From Dietzia alimentaria 72 (GTDB lineage: Bacteria > Actinomycetota > Actinomycetes > Mycobacteriales > Mycobacteriaceae), in assembly GCF_000226215.1 (NCBI RefSeq), contig NZ_AGFF01000011.1, forward strand, positions 1 to 32,027: DNA of 32,027 bases, read 5' to 3'. Every line of letters begins with the position of its first letter. Position 1 is the first letter of the stretch. Position numbers and translations under genes: made by a program. This document shows positions 6,993-15,618 of the stretch, piece by piece. The notes under the pieces were generated by a model, which was not told where the DNA came from, ran no database searches, and saw nothing but the letters and a program-made list of their open reading frames with translations.

Positions 6993-8276
6993 ATGGACTT
7001 CTCCCCATCGCCCCGCGCTGCTGAGCTCACTGCGGCCGTCCGCGAGTTCATCGACACGCAGATCGTTCCGATCGAACCGGACATCCACGCCGACATCACC
7101 CGGCGCCGCCTGGCCGGCGAGGACGCCTGGGCCGTGGACCCACGGATCACCGAGCTGCAGCAGCGCGCCCGTGAGCAGGGACTCTGGAACCTCTTCCTCC
7201 CCGCCGGCCACGAGGGCCCGTACGCGGAGCGCTACGGCACCCGCGGTGGCGCCGGCCTCAACAACACCGACTACGCGCCGGTCGCGGAGGAGATGGGGCG
7301 CTCGTTCCTGGCGCCGCTGATCTTCAACTGCAACGCGCCGGATACGGGGAACATGGAGGTGCTGCTCAAGTACGGCTCGGACGAGCAGAAGGACCAGTGG
7401 CTGGATCCGCTGCTCGATGGGCGGATCCGCAGCGCCTTCCTCATGACCGAGCCCGACGTGGCTTCCTCCGACGCCTCCAACATGGCCGCCAGTGCCCGGA
7501 TCGAGGGCAACGAGGTGGTCCTGGACGGCCGCAAGTGGTGGTCCTCGGGTGTGGGCCACCCGGACTGCGAGGTCGGCATCTTCATGGGGATCTCCGACCC
7601 GGATGCGCACCGCTACCTACGGCACTCGATGGTGTTGGTGCCCATGGATGCCCCCGGCGTGACGGTGGAACGGATGCTCTCCGCGCAGGGCATGTACGAC
7701 GAGCCGCTCGGCCACGGTCAGGTGCGGCTCGACGGCGTGCGTCTGCCGGTGAGCAGCATCATCTCCGGGCCCGGCCGCGCCGCGGAGATCGCGCAGGGTC
7801 GCCTGGGGCCGGGGCGCGTCCACCACTGCATGCGCCTCATCGGGCTCGCGGAGATGGCGCTTGACTTGGCCTGCCGTCGGGCGTCGGAGCGCGTGGCGTT
7901 TGGCAAGCCCATCGTCAACCTCGGTGGGAACCGTGAGCGTCTGGCGGAGGCCCGCATCGCCATCGACCAGGCCCGGCTGCTGGTGCAGCACGCCGCGTGG
8001 AAGTTGGACACCGAGGGGCAGGCGGCGGTCGAGGTCAGTGCGATCAAGGCTGCCGTGCCCAAGATGGTGCAGCAGGTCATCGACATGGCCATGCAGCTCC
8101 ACGGTGGCGGCGGGATGAGCGACGACTTCCCGCTCGCGGGCGCCTACGCCACCGCGCGTGCGCTGCGATTGGCCGACGGCCCGGACGAGGTCCACCTCGG
8201 CGTCGTCGCCCGCGCCATGCTCGCCCCATACCGCGACGCGGCCGCCGCGCGCACCACCACGGAGCCCACCCGATGA
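6993..8276 (+). CDS. acyl-CoA dehydrogenase, ACAD11-like
   Basis: The 427-residue flavoprotein has the acyl-CoA dehydrogenase layout: N-terminal helical domain, beta domain with TEPDVASSD (152-160) and KWWSSGVGHP (181-190), and C-terminal helical domain with MQLHGGGGMSDDFPLA. Near the C-terminus it reads LADGPDEVH (about 393-401) where ordinary members have a GTxEI motif. This and the SSD/WWSSG block are hallmarks of the ACAD10/ACAD11 subfamily. Mammalian ACAD10/11 act with a kinase domain on 4-hydroxyacyl-CoAs, removing the phosphate to give enoyl-CoA. Here the kinase is the next gene, overlapping by ATGA, which supports that role over a plain beta-oxidation step. ATG 6993 is used; an upstream in-frame start at 6942 lacks family support. 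Confidence 0.9.
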   Translation: MDFSPSPRAAELTAAVREFIDTQIVPIEPDIHADITRRRLAGEDAWAVDPRITELQQRAREQGLWNLFLPAGHEGPYAERYGTRGGAGLNNTDYAPVAEEMGRSFLAPLIFNCNAPDTGNMEVLLKYGSDEQKDQWLDPLLDGRIRSAFLMTEPDVASSDASNMAASARIEGNEVVLDGRKWWSSGVGHPDCEVGIFMGISDPDAHRYLRHSMVLVPMDAPGVTVERMLSAQGMYDEPLGHGQVRLDGVRLPVSSIISGPGRAAEIAQGRLGPGRVHHCMRLIGLAEMALDLACRRASERVAFGKPIVNLGGNRERLAEARIAIDQARLLVQHAAWKLDTEGQAAVEVSAIKAAVPKMVQQVIDMAMQLHGGGGMSDDFPLAGAYATARALRLADGPDEVHLGVVARAMLAPYRDAAAARTTTEPTR

Positions 8277-9625
8277 CCACGCCCCACAACTCCTCCGGAC
8301 TCGACGACGGTCCCGGACACCGCGAGCCCGCCCTGCGCCGCCGGGTCCCGGGCACCGCCGAGGTGCGTGCCGAGGACGCGATCGATGTGGAAGCCGTGGC
8401 CGCGTGGTTGCGGTCGGTGACCCCACACGACGCCACCGTGCTCGCCGGGGTGGATCTGGGCGACGACGACAACCCGGTCATCCCCGAGGTCCGGCAATAC
8501 ACCGGGGGCGCGTCCAACCTCACCTATCTGCTGCGCTACCCGGGCGCGGACCTGGTTCTGCGTCGTCCGCCGGCGGGGACCAAGGCCCGCGGTGCGCACG
8601 ACATGGGCCGCGAGTACCGTATCCAGTCCGCGCTCCGACCCGTGTATCCGCTGGTGCCGCGCATGGTCGGATTCTGCAGTGACCAGTCCGTGATCGGTTC
8701 CGAGTTCTACGTGATGGAGCGGATGCAGGGCACGATCCTGCGCAAGGACCTGCCCCGCGAGCTCCGCATGGACCGCGTCACCACGCGCCGCCTGTGCGAA
8801 GCGGCTGTCGACGCCCTGGTGGACCTGCACTCGGTTGACGTGGAGGCCGCAGGCCTAGAGGATCTCGACCGCGGTGACGGCTACGTGCGCCGCCAGGTCG
8901 AGGGATGGTCGGCCCGCTACCGACGCGCCCGCACGCCCGACGTGCCCGACTTCACCCCGGTCATGAAGTGGCTGTCCGCCAACCAGCCACAGGACGTGAA
9001 GCGTTGCCTGATCCACAACGATTTCCGGTTCGACAATCTCGTCTTGGACCCCAACGACGTGACCTCCGTCGTCGGAGTCCTGGACTGGGAGATGGCCACG
9101 ATCGGTGACCCGCTCATGGACCTGGGCGGCGCCATGGCCTACTGGGTGCAAGAGGACGACGGCCCCGTGTTTAAGTCGTTCCGCCGCCAGCCCACGCATG
9201 CTCCGGGGATGCTCACCCGCCAGCAGTTCGTGGAGCGCTACACCCGCCGCATGGGCCTCGAGGTGAGCGAGGAACAGTGGCGGTTCTACGAGGTGTTCGG
9301 TCTTTTCCGGCTAGCCGTGATCGTTCAGCAGATCAACCATCGCTACTACCACGGTCAGACCACCAACCCGGCGTTCCGCGTGTTCCGGCCCGCGGTGGCG
9401 TTCCTGGAGCAGCGGTGCCTGCGCATCATCCGTACCGGCTCCGGACGGCTCACACCCACGCAGGTCGGTCCGCGCGACGTGATTCCGGAATTGCTGGCGG
9501 TGCCCCGCGTCGCGATCCCGCTCATCACCGGAGGCGTCCACGACATCCGTGGCACGGTCGGCGGGTGGCTGGGCGCAATCCCCGGATTCGGCGGGAAGAC
9601 CTCCGGCAGGGGCGGGTCGCGCTGA
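8273..9625 (+). CDS. APH-fold kinase (phosphotransferase family), ACAD10/11-kinase-like
   Basis: The 450-residue protein has the aminoglycoside phosphotransferase/choline kinase fold. It shows a glycine-containing loop TGGASNLTYLL (77-87), LVLRRPP with the strand that precedes the ATP-binding region, the catalytic loop CLIHNDFRFDN (245-255, D250 the likely base) and the metal-binding VLDWEMATIGDP (D271). This subgroup matches the N-terminal kinase domain of ACAD10/ACAD11 and LvaA of Pseudomonas levulinate catabolism, which phosphorylate 4-hydroxyacyl-CoA. It starts in an ATGA overlap with the acyl-CoA dehydrogenase stop and ends overlapping the phosphatase start by one base, so the three genes are almost certainly one operon. 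It is not an antibiotic-resistance enzyme on this evidence. The long, basic C-terminus after ~380 has no motif I recognise. Confidence 0.88.
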   Translation: MTTPHNSSGLDDGPGHREPALRRRVPGTAEVRAEDAIDVEAVAAWLRSVTPHDATVLAGVDLGDDDNPVIPEVRQYTGGASNLTYLLRYPGADLVLRRPPAGTKARGAHDMGREYRIQSALRPVYPLVPRMVGFCSDQSVIGSEFYVMERMQGTILRKDLPRELRMDRVTTRRLCEAAVDALVDLHSVDVEAAGLEDLDRGDGYVRRQVEGWSARYRRARTPDVPDFTPVMKWLSANQPQDVKRCLIHNDFRFDNLVLDPNDVTSVVGVLDWEMATIGDPLMDLGGAMAYWVQEDDGPVFKSFRRQPTHAPGMLTRQQFVERYTRRMGLEVSEEQWRFYEVFGLFRLAVIVQQINHRYYHGQTTNPAFRVFRPAVAFLEQRCLRIIRTGSGRLTPTQVGPRDVIPELLAVPRVAIPLITGGVHDIRGTVGGWLGAIPGFGGKTSGRGGSR

Positions 9626-10356
9626 TGGGTGTGATCCACCTGGTCCGTCATGGTCAGGCGTCGTTCGGCACCGGCGACTACGACAGGCTCTCCGAGACCG
9701 GCCACCTCCAGGCCCGCCTCGCGGGTGAGGACATGGCGGCGCGCGGACTGCGGCCGGATCTGATCGTCCACGGAGGACTGCGGCGACAGCGCGAGACCGC
9801 GGAGGGCCTGGTGGAGGGCTTGGTCGCGGGATGGGGCGACGGGGCCGGCCCGTCGCTGCAGGACTGCCCGGTCGAGGTGGACGCGCGCTGGGCCGAATAC
9901 GACGCCGACTCCGTCCTCGACGCCGCGCGCGTGGCCGGGCTGACGGCCGACCACGGCACCCTCGACTCGGCCAGTTCCTCCGACGACGCCAAGCTGGCGT
10001 TCCAGCGCCAGCTCGACCTGGCACTCGGCCATTGGGCCGGGCTCGAGGTGTTTGCCGACTACCGGACGGCCACCGAGGCCGCGGTCACTGACGCCGCCGC
10101 CCGGTCCGGGACGGGCCGGACGACGGTCGTGGTCTCCTCCGCTGGCACTATCTCGTTGGCCGTTGCCGGCCTGTTGGCCGACCCCGACGGCGTGGTGGGC
10201 CTGTGGACCAGGCTGCAGCGCGTCACCGTCAACACCGGCACCGCCCGGGTGGTGGTCGGTCGCGGTGGGATGACCTGCATCGCGGTTAACGAGCATCAGC
10301 ACCTCGAGCGGGCCGCCGGCCCGGACGATCCCCGTCGACTGATCACGCTGAGGTGA
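9625..10356 (+). CDS. histidine phosphatase superfamily protein (phosphoglycerate-mutase fold)
   Basis: The 243-residue protein opens with HLVRHGQASF, the RHG motif (residues 8-10) whose His is phosphorylated during catalysis. A second basic region, GLRRQRETAEGL, follows. VSSAGTISLAV near residue 172 occupies the place where the second catalytic His usually sits (often SHG); here it reads SAG, so that His seems to be absent or displaced. The start ATG shares one base with the kinase stop (TGATG), so the gene is coupled to the ACAD11-like/kinase pair. It might remove phosphate from an intermediate or by-product of that pathway; this is inference from position. An 82-base gap follows. Confidence 0.85.
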   Translation: MGVIHLVRHGQASFGTGDYDRLSETGHLQARLAGEDMAARGLRPDLIVHGGLRRQRETAEGLVEGLVAGWGDGAGPSLQDCPVEVDARWAEYDADSVLDAARVAGLTADHGTLDSASSSDDAKLAFQRQLDLALGHWAGLEVFADYRTATEAAVTDAAARSGTGRTTVVVSSAGTISLAVAGLLADPDGVVGLWTRLQRVTVNTGTARVVVGRGGMTCIAVNEHQHLERAAGPDDPRRLITLR

Positions 10357-10438
10357 GGTCGGGGGCGGCCTGACAGTCGTATCGTGAAGCTGGTGGCCGA
10401 CCACCGGTAGCCGTCAGAGCCCTCGACAAGGAGACCCG

Positions 10439-11248
10439 ATGCCCACTTTCCAGCGCGGCCACACCACGATCGCCTACACCGACACCGGCGCCCCCGAGGG
10501 CCGCGAAGACGCTCCCGTGGTGTTCTTCGCCCACGGACTGCTGTTCTCGGGCTGGATGTTCCAGCATCAGATAGCGCACCTGAAGGACCGCTACCGCTGC
10601 GTCACCATCGACTTCCGCGGCCAGGGCCAGTCGCCCCGGGCGATGGGCGGATACGACATGGACACTCTCACCGTGGACGTGGCTGAACTGCTGCGGCACC
10701 TACAGATACCCGTGGTGAACTTCGTGGGGCTGTCCATGGGCGGATTCGTGGGAATACGGCTGGCGGCCCGGAACCCGGAGACGGTTCACACCCTGACCCT
10801 GATGGACACCGCCGCCACAGCGGAGGATCCCGCCAACCGGCCCAAGTACAAGCTGCTGTCCAAGGTCTACCGGGTCGCCGGGATCCGGCCGTTGCGTTCG
10901 CGGGTCGCGCCCATCATGTTGGCCCCCGGCAACGAGGAGGCGCCCTGGGTGCAGGAGTGGATATCCAGGACCGAGCGCATCGACCGCGCCGGGCTGGTCA
11001 AGGCCATCGAGTCGGTGGCCGACCGTGACCCGTGCGAGGACGAGGCCATCAGAGTGATCGCTCCGACGCTGGTCATGGTGGGTGCGGAGGACGCCGCCAC
11101 ACCGCCGGCCAAGTCGCTGCAACTGACGGAGCTGATCACCGACTCCCGGTTCCACGAGATCCCCGGGGCGGGGCATTCGCCCAGCATGGAGCGCCCGGAG
11201 GAGGTCAACTCCATCCTCGTGGCGTTCCTCTCCGAATACAACGCGTGA
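10439..11248 (+). CDS. alpha/beta-fold hydrolase
   Basis: The 269-residue enzyme has the oxyanion-hole region FFAHGLLFSGWMF (29-41), the nucleophile elbow GLSMGG (97-102, S99), an acid candidate in VMVGAEDAAT and the histidine in IPGAGHSPSMERPEE. DFRGQGQS (58-65) is the conserved strand-4 motif of epoxide hydrolase/haloperoxidase-like members. Length and motifs fit a complete soluble esterase or hydrolase; the substrate is unknown. ATG 10439 is well supported by AAGGAG seven bases upstream. The stop overlaps an in-frame GTG (11245) that could start the MMPL transporter, so this gene probably heads the hydrolase-MMPL-lipocalin unit. Confidence 0.88.
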   Translation: MPTFQRGHTTIAYTDTGAPEGREDAPVVFFAHGLLFSGWMFQHQIAHLKDRYRCVTIDFRGQGQSPRAMGGYDMDTLTVDVAELLRHLQIPVVNFVGLSMGGFVGIRLAARNPETVHTLTLMDTAATAEDPANRPKYKLLSKVYRVAGIRPLRSRVAPIMLAPGNEEAPWVQEWISRTERIDRAGLVKAIESVADRDPCEDEAIRVIAPTLVMVGAEDAATPPAKSLQLTELITDSRFHEIPGAGHSPSMERPEEVNSILVAFLSEYNA

Positions 11249-11262
11249 AGACTGGGAATTCG

Positions 11263-13479
11263 ATGGCCCGGGAGAGCACGACCAGGTCTGAGCCCGGCGA
11301 GAAATTCGGGCGCGGCGGTGGCTGGGTCGGTTTTCTGACGGGCAAGGCGTCAGCATGGGTGCTGTTGCTCGCGATGCTGGTGATCAGTGGAGCGGTGTTC
11401 GTGTTCGCCTCCTCCGAAGGATCCTCCGAGGCGCCCTCGACCCTCCCGAACGACTCCGAGGCCGCCCTCGTCTCCCGAATCCAGGCGGAGTTCCCCGACT
11501 CCGGATCGATTCCCGCGGTGCTGGTGGTGACCCGCGAGGACGGCGGTGAACTCGGGCCCGGGGGTATCGCCGCGGCCGTCGGCGCCGGTGAGCGGATGTC
11601 CGAGGTCGTGGGTGCTCCCGCGCAGGGGCCGATCCCCTCCGAGGACGGCGCCGCAGCCCTGATGCTTGTGCCTGTCGATTCCGAGCTGATCTCGGGCGAG
11701 GAGGGCCGTGAACTAGTCCAGACCATGCGCACCGCTGTGGCCGAGGGCGTCGACGAGGGCGTAAACGCCCAGCTCACCGGTGGCCCCGCGTTCGCCGCGG
11801 ACACCGCCGCGGCCTTCGAGGGTGCCGACTTCCGATTGCTCGCGGCTACCGCATTGGTCGTGGCGGTACTTCTCATCATCACGTATCGCTCGCCGGTGCT
11901 GTGGCTGGTCCCGCTGATCATCATCGGCGTGGCGGACCGGGTGTCCGCGCTGCTCATCTCCGCGGTGGGCGAGGCCCTCGACGTGACGGTCGACGCCTCT
12001 ACCTCCGGCATCGTCTCCGTCCTCGTCTTTGGCGCCGGCACCAACTACGCCCTCCTGCTGGTGTCCCGCTATCGAGAGGAACTGCGCAGGACAGAGGACC
12101 GGCGCACCGCCCTGAGAGATGCCTACCGCGGTGCCGTGCCCGCGATCCTCGCCAGCAACATCACGGTGGTCCTCGCGCTGCTCACACTGCTGCTGGCCAG
12201 CCTGCCGAACTACCGCTCGCTGGGCATGTCCGCCGCTGTGGGCCTGATCGTCGCCCTGATCTACGGGGTCATCGCCCTGCCCGCCGCCCTCGCTGTGTGT
12301 GGCCGCGGCCTGTTCTGGCCGTTCATCCCGCGCCCGGGTAAGAGCCACGGCAAGCACGAAACCGACTCCCACGGCACCGAGCCAGAGGCACAGGATTTCG
12401 ACGAAGAGGTCCCGCCCGGAATCTGGGGCCGGATCGCCTCTCGCGTCGTCCAGCGGCCCGTCACCGTGATCGTCTGCTGTGTCCTCCTGCTGGTGATCCT
12501 CGCACTGGGTCTGCTCGGCACGCGCATCGGACTGAGCCAGACGGAGCAATTCCGCAGCCCCTCCGAGGCCGCCGCCGGATTGGAGACCGCCGCCGAGCAC
12601 TACCCGGCCGGCGTCACCGATCCCGTCACGATTCTCGCCCGGACCGGAACCGAAACGCAGATCCTCGAGTCCGTCCGAGACGTACAGGGCGTGGTCTCCG
12701 CACGGCGGGCCGGCGACTCCGGAACCGGCTGGAGCCGCGTCACCGTGGTTCTGGACGCCGCCCCTGCGACCCCGGCGTCCGAGGCCAGCGTCACCGACCT
12801 GCGCGAGGCTGTGGACTCCGTGCCCGGCTCCGACGCGTTGGTCGGTGGCTCCGTCGCCGCGGCCGTCGACACCTCCCAGGGCAACCTGCGCGACCTCGCC
12901 GTGATCGCCCCGCTGATCCTGCTGGTGGTGTTGGTGGTGTTGATCCTGGTGCTGCGCTCACTCATCGCGCCGCTTCTGGTGATGACCGCGACCGTCCTGT
13001 CCTCGCTCGCTGCGCTGGGCCTGGGTACGTTCGTCACCACCCAGGTCCTCGGCTTCCCTGGACTGGACGTGGCGGTGCCGCTGTACAGCTTCCTGTTCCT
13101 GGTCTCGCTCGGGGTGGACTATTCGATTTTCCTCACCATCCGGGCCAGGGAAGAAGCCGCCACCCACGCCACCCGCGAGGCGATGGTCCGCGCGGTGGCG
13201 TTGACCGGCGGCGTGATCACGTCCGCGGGCGTGGTCCTGGCCTCGGTGTTCGTCGTGCTGGGTGTCCTCCCACTCATCGTGCTGACCCAGGTCGGCGTGA
13301 TCGTGGCCCTCGGAGTCCTGCTCGACACATTCGTCGTCCGCACCCTCGTCGTCCCGGCACTGTTCACGCTCGTCGGCGACAACGTGTGGTGGCCGGGGAA
13401 CCCCCGCCGACACGTGATCGGGCGCGGTGGTGCCGCCACGTCCGGAAGAAATTCAGTCACAAAGGAGATCCACACATGA
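11263..13479 (+). CDS. MMPL family (RND superfamily) transporter
   Basis: The 738-residue inner-membrane protein has two MMPL repeats. Each has an N-terminal helix, a large extracytoplasmic domain and a bundle of about five helices, separated by a hydrophilic His/Glu-rich linker near residues 360-390. Family members export envelope lipids or siderophores using the proton gradient. The second proton-relay motif is present as GVDYSIFL (D619); the first reads GTNYALLL, with Asn at residue 261 where MmpL3 has Asp. ATG 11263 is taken; GTG 11245, overlapping the hydrolase stop, would add six residues. The stop overlaps the ATG of the lipocalin gene, so export and lipocalin are likely made together. 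The substrate is unknown. Confidence 0.9.
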   Translation: MARESTTRSEPGEKFGRGGGWVGFLTGKASAWVLLLAMLVISGAVFVFASSEGSSEAPSTLPNDSEAALVSRIQAEFPDSGSIPAVLVVTREDGGELGPGGIAAAVGAGERMSEVVGAPAQGPIPSEDGAAALMLVPVDSELISGEEGRELVQTMRTAVAEGVDEGVNAQLTGGPAFAADTAAAFEGADFRLLAATALVVAVLLIITYRSPVLWLVPLIIIGVADRVSALLISAVGEALDVTVDASTSGIVSVLVFGAGTNYALLLVSRYREELRRTEDRRTALRDAYRGAVPAILASNITVVLALLTLLLASLPNYRSLGMSAAVGLIVALIYGVIALPAALAVCGRGLFWPFIPRPGKSHGKHETDSHGTEPEAQDFDEEVPPGIWGRIASRVVQRPVTVIVCCVLLLVILALGLLGTRIGLSQTEQFRSPSEAAAGLETAAEHYPAGVTDPVTILARTGTETQILESVRDVQGVVSARRAGDSGTGWSRVTVVLDAAPATPASEASVTDLREAVDSVPGSDALVGGSVAAAVDTSQGNLRDLAVIAPLILLVVLVVLILVLRSLIAPLLVMTATVLSSLAALGLGTFVTTQVLGFPGLDVAVPLYSFLFLVSLGVDYSIFLTIRAREEAATHATREAMVRAVALTGGVITSAGVVLASVFVVLGVLPLIVLTQVGVIVALGVLLDTFVVRTLVVPALFTLVGDNVWWPGNPRRHVIGRGGAATSGRNSVTKEIHT

Positions 13480-14177
13480 GCACCTCACCCCGTACGCGAC
13501 TTCGGTTCGCAGTCGCCGTCTCGGTTATCGCACCGCTGCTGGCGGCCGGCCTCGGTGCTGTCGCCGCCCCCGCTGCCGGGGCTCAGGACATCACCGACGG
13601 TGGTCGTCTGGGCGGAGGCTCCTCGCAGCTTCTGCCGGACGGGATCGCAGTCGGCTCCGTCGGCGGCCCCGAACTCGAACAGGTCGATTCGGTGGACCTC
13701 AAGCGCTACCAGGGGAGTTGGTTACAGGTGGCCGCGATCCCGCAGCCGTACACACTCCAGTGCACCAACGACACCCGCGCCGACTACGCGATCACCGCGC
13801 CCGGCACCGTGTCCGTCCGTAACACCTGCGGCACCGCGATCAGCTCGGACTCCGTGATCGACGGAGAGGCCAAAGTCATCGACACCGACACCAACGCCTC
13901 GCTCCGGGTGACCTTCCCGCTGGTGCCGTTCCAGAAAGAGGACGGTCCCGCCAATTATCGGATCACCTACCTGAACGACGACTACACGCTGGCGATCGTG
14001 GGCGATCCCTCCAGGTCCTCGGGCTTCGTACTGAGCCGTGAGCCCGCGCTCGATGCCGACCAGTGGTCGACCGTGCGCGACGTGATCGAGGACCGTGGAT
14101 GGTGGTCGTGTGCCTTTGTGACCGTACCGATGGCCGGCGGACGCGGCGACGCGACCCCACTGTGCCTCTTACCGTGA
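13476..14177 (+). CDS. secreted lipocalin family protein
   Basis: The 233-residue product starts with a Sec signal peptide (charged MSTSPRTRLR, hydrophobic core, likely cut after AGA at about 36). It has no lipobox. The mature part has the lipocalin first motif YQGSWLQVAAIP (GSW at 80-82), then LQCTNDTRADYAI and RNTCGTAI, two cysteines that could pair. Later come NYRITYLNDDYTLAIVGDP and FVLSREPALD, as in Blc-type bacterial lipocalins. Two more cysteines lie near the C-terminus (WWSCAF, ATPLCLLP). Lipocalins bind small hydrophobic molecules. ATG 13476 overlaps the MMPL stop, with AAAGGAG seven bases upstream, so it is probably the extracytoplasmic partner of the transporter. This pairing is inference; the fold call is firm. 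Confidence 0.85.
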   Translation: MSTSPRTRLRFAVAVSVIAPLLAAGLGAVAAPAAGAQDITDGGRLGGGSSQLLPDGIAVGSVGGPELEQVDSVDLKRYQGSWLQVAAIPQPYTLQCTNDTRADYAITAPGTVSVRNTCGTAISSDSVIDGEAKVIDTDTNASLRVTFPLVPFQKEDGPANYRITYLNDDYTLAIVGDPSRSSGFVLSREPALDADQWSTVRDVIEDRGWWSCAFVTVPMAGGRGDATPLCLLP

Positions 14178-14205
14178 TCCGTCGGCGAAACCAGGGGAGT
14201 ACCAG

Positions 14206-15600
14206 ATGAGCATTGATGTCAGTTGCACGATTCCGGTCGACCACTCGGAGGCATGGCGCTACTTCGCCTCGCCGGGCGCTCTGGTGCGGCTCTCGCCTCC
14301 GTTCATGCCGCTGCGGCCCGCCGTCGAGGCCACCTCGCTGCGCGACGGGGTGGCGGTTCTCGAGCCGAGATCCGCGCTGCCGGGCCCGCTCGGGATGAGA
14401 CTCGGTCCGCGCTGGTATGCGCAGCATGACCCGGCCGGGTACGTCGAGGGCGAGGCTTTTGTTGACCGCTGCGACTCGCAGCCCTACGCCGCCGCCACTG
14501 GTTGGGTCCACCACCACTCGGTTACCCCGGGGCCTATCACCGGCGCCCAGGACGCTCCCACGACGATCCTCGGCGACAGGGTCGACGCCCGAGTCCCGGG
14601 GCGGCTGCTCTCCCCGGTATTCGCCTACCGCTATCGGCAGATGGCCGCCGACCTGACCACGATCGCCAGGTTTTCCACCTCAAAGCCGCTGACCGTGGCG
14701 GTCACCGGCGCCAGCGGCCTGGTCGGTGGCGCACTCACGGCTTTGCTCGGAGTGGCCGGCCATCGCGTCATCCGTCTGGTGCGCGGCGACGCCCACGGAC
14801 CCGGTGAACGTCAGTGGGATACCGCCGCCCCCGCGTCCGATCTGCTCGACAACGTCGACGTGCTGGTCCACCTCGCGGGCGCACCCATCGCCGGACGCTT
14901 CACCGACAGTCATCTCGCCCGGGTGCGTGACAGCCGCATCGAACCGACCCGACGACTGGCCGAGCTGGTCGCCCGGCGCGACGGCAAGACCACTTTCGTG
15001 TGCGCCTCGGCCATCGGCTTCTACGGGTCTGATCGCGGGGACGAGCAGCTGACCGAGCACTCCGAGCCCGGGACCGGCCCCTTGGCGGACATCGTGCAGG
15101 ACTGGGAGAGCGCCTGCGAACCAGCACGGAAGTCCGGAGCCCGGGTGGTCAACGTCCGCACCGGAGTCGTGTTGTCCGGGGCCGGAGGGATGCTGCCGCC
15201 GCTGGCCGCGATCATGCGCACAGGACTTGGTGGGCGACTGGGGACAGGTCGTCAGTGGCTGTCGTGGATCGCTCTCGACGACCTCACCGACCTCTACCTG
15301 CGGGCCATCGTGGACGCGTCAGTCGAGGGGATCGTCAACGCCACCGCACCCGAACCCGTCACCAACAGTGAATTCACGCGCGTCCTGGGATCGGTGCTTC
15401 ACCGGCCGACAGTCCTCCCCGTCCCGGGTTGGGCTCCCGGACTGTTGCTCGGCCAGCGGGGGGCCGGGGAACTGGCGCTGGCGGACCAGCGCGTCCTCCC
15501 GCGGCTGCTCGAGACTCTGGAGCACCCGTTCCGCTACCCGAGCCTGCGCGTCGCGCTGGAGCACGATCTGGGAGCGGAGGAGCTCCCAGCGGCGCTGTAG
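14206..15600 (+). CDS. SRPBCC domain fused to TIGR01777-type SDR epimerase
   Basis: The 464-residue protein has two parts. Residues 1-155 form an SRPBCC/START-like hydrophobic-ligand fold (SIDVSCTIPVDHSEAWRYF, later GWVHHHSVTPG and FAYRYRQMAADL). Residues 160-460 are an NAD(P)-binding epimerase of the TIGR01777/SDR39U1 group, with the glycine motif TGASGLVG (168-175), DVLVHLAGAPI, the SAIGFYG active-site tyrosine segment, and a C-terminal DUF1731 region. The group's reaction is not known. A good ribosome-binding site (AGGGGAG) precedes ATG 14206, 28 bases after the lipocalin stop, so it may share that transcript. A perfect hairpin after the stop probably ends transcription. Confidence 0.88.
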   Translation: MSIDVSCTIPVDHSEAWRYFASPGALVRLSPPFMPLRPAVEATSLRDGVAVLEPRSALPGPLGMRLGPRWYAQHDPAGYVEGEAFVDRCDSQPYAAATGWVHHHSVTPGPITGAQDAPTTILGDRVDARVPGRLLSPVFAYRYRQMAADLTTIARFSTSKPLTVAVTGASGLVGGALTALLGVAGHRVIRLVRGDAHGPGERQWDTAAPASDLLDNVDVLVHLAGAPIAGRFTDSHLARVRDSRIEPTRRLAELVARRDGKTTFVCASAIGFYGSDRGDEQLTEHSEPGTGPLADIVQDWESACEPARKSGARVVNVRTGVVLSGAGGMLPPLAAIMRTGLGGRLGTGRQWLSWIALDDLTDLYLRAIVDASVEGIVNATAPEPVTNSEFTRVLGSVLHRPTVLPVPGWAPGLLLGQRGAGELALADQRVLPRLLETLEHPFRYPSLRVALEHDLGAEELPAAL

Positions 15601-15618
15601 ACGGAAAGCGCGTGGGCG

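Noticed and set aside
8273-9625. Antibiotic-resistance phosphotransferase
   Set aside because: The fold is shared, but overlap with an ACAD11-like gene and the motif details favour an acyl-CoA-linked kinase.
11032-11262. Long N-terminal extension of the MMPL open frame upstream of 11263
   Set aside because: It lies inside the alpha/beta-hydrolase gene in another frame and has a low-complexity composition unlike MMPL proteins.
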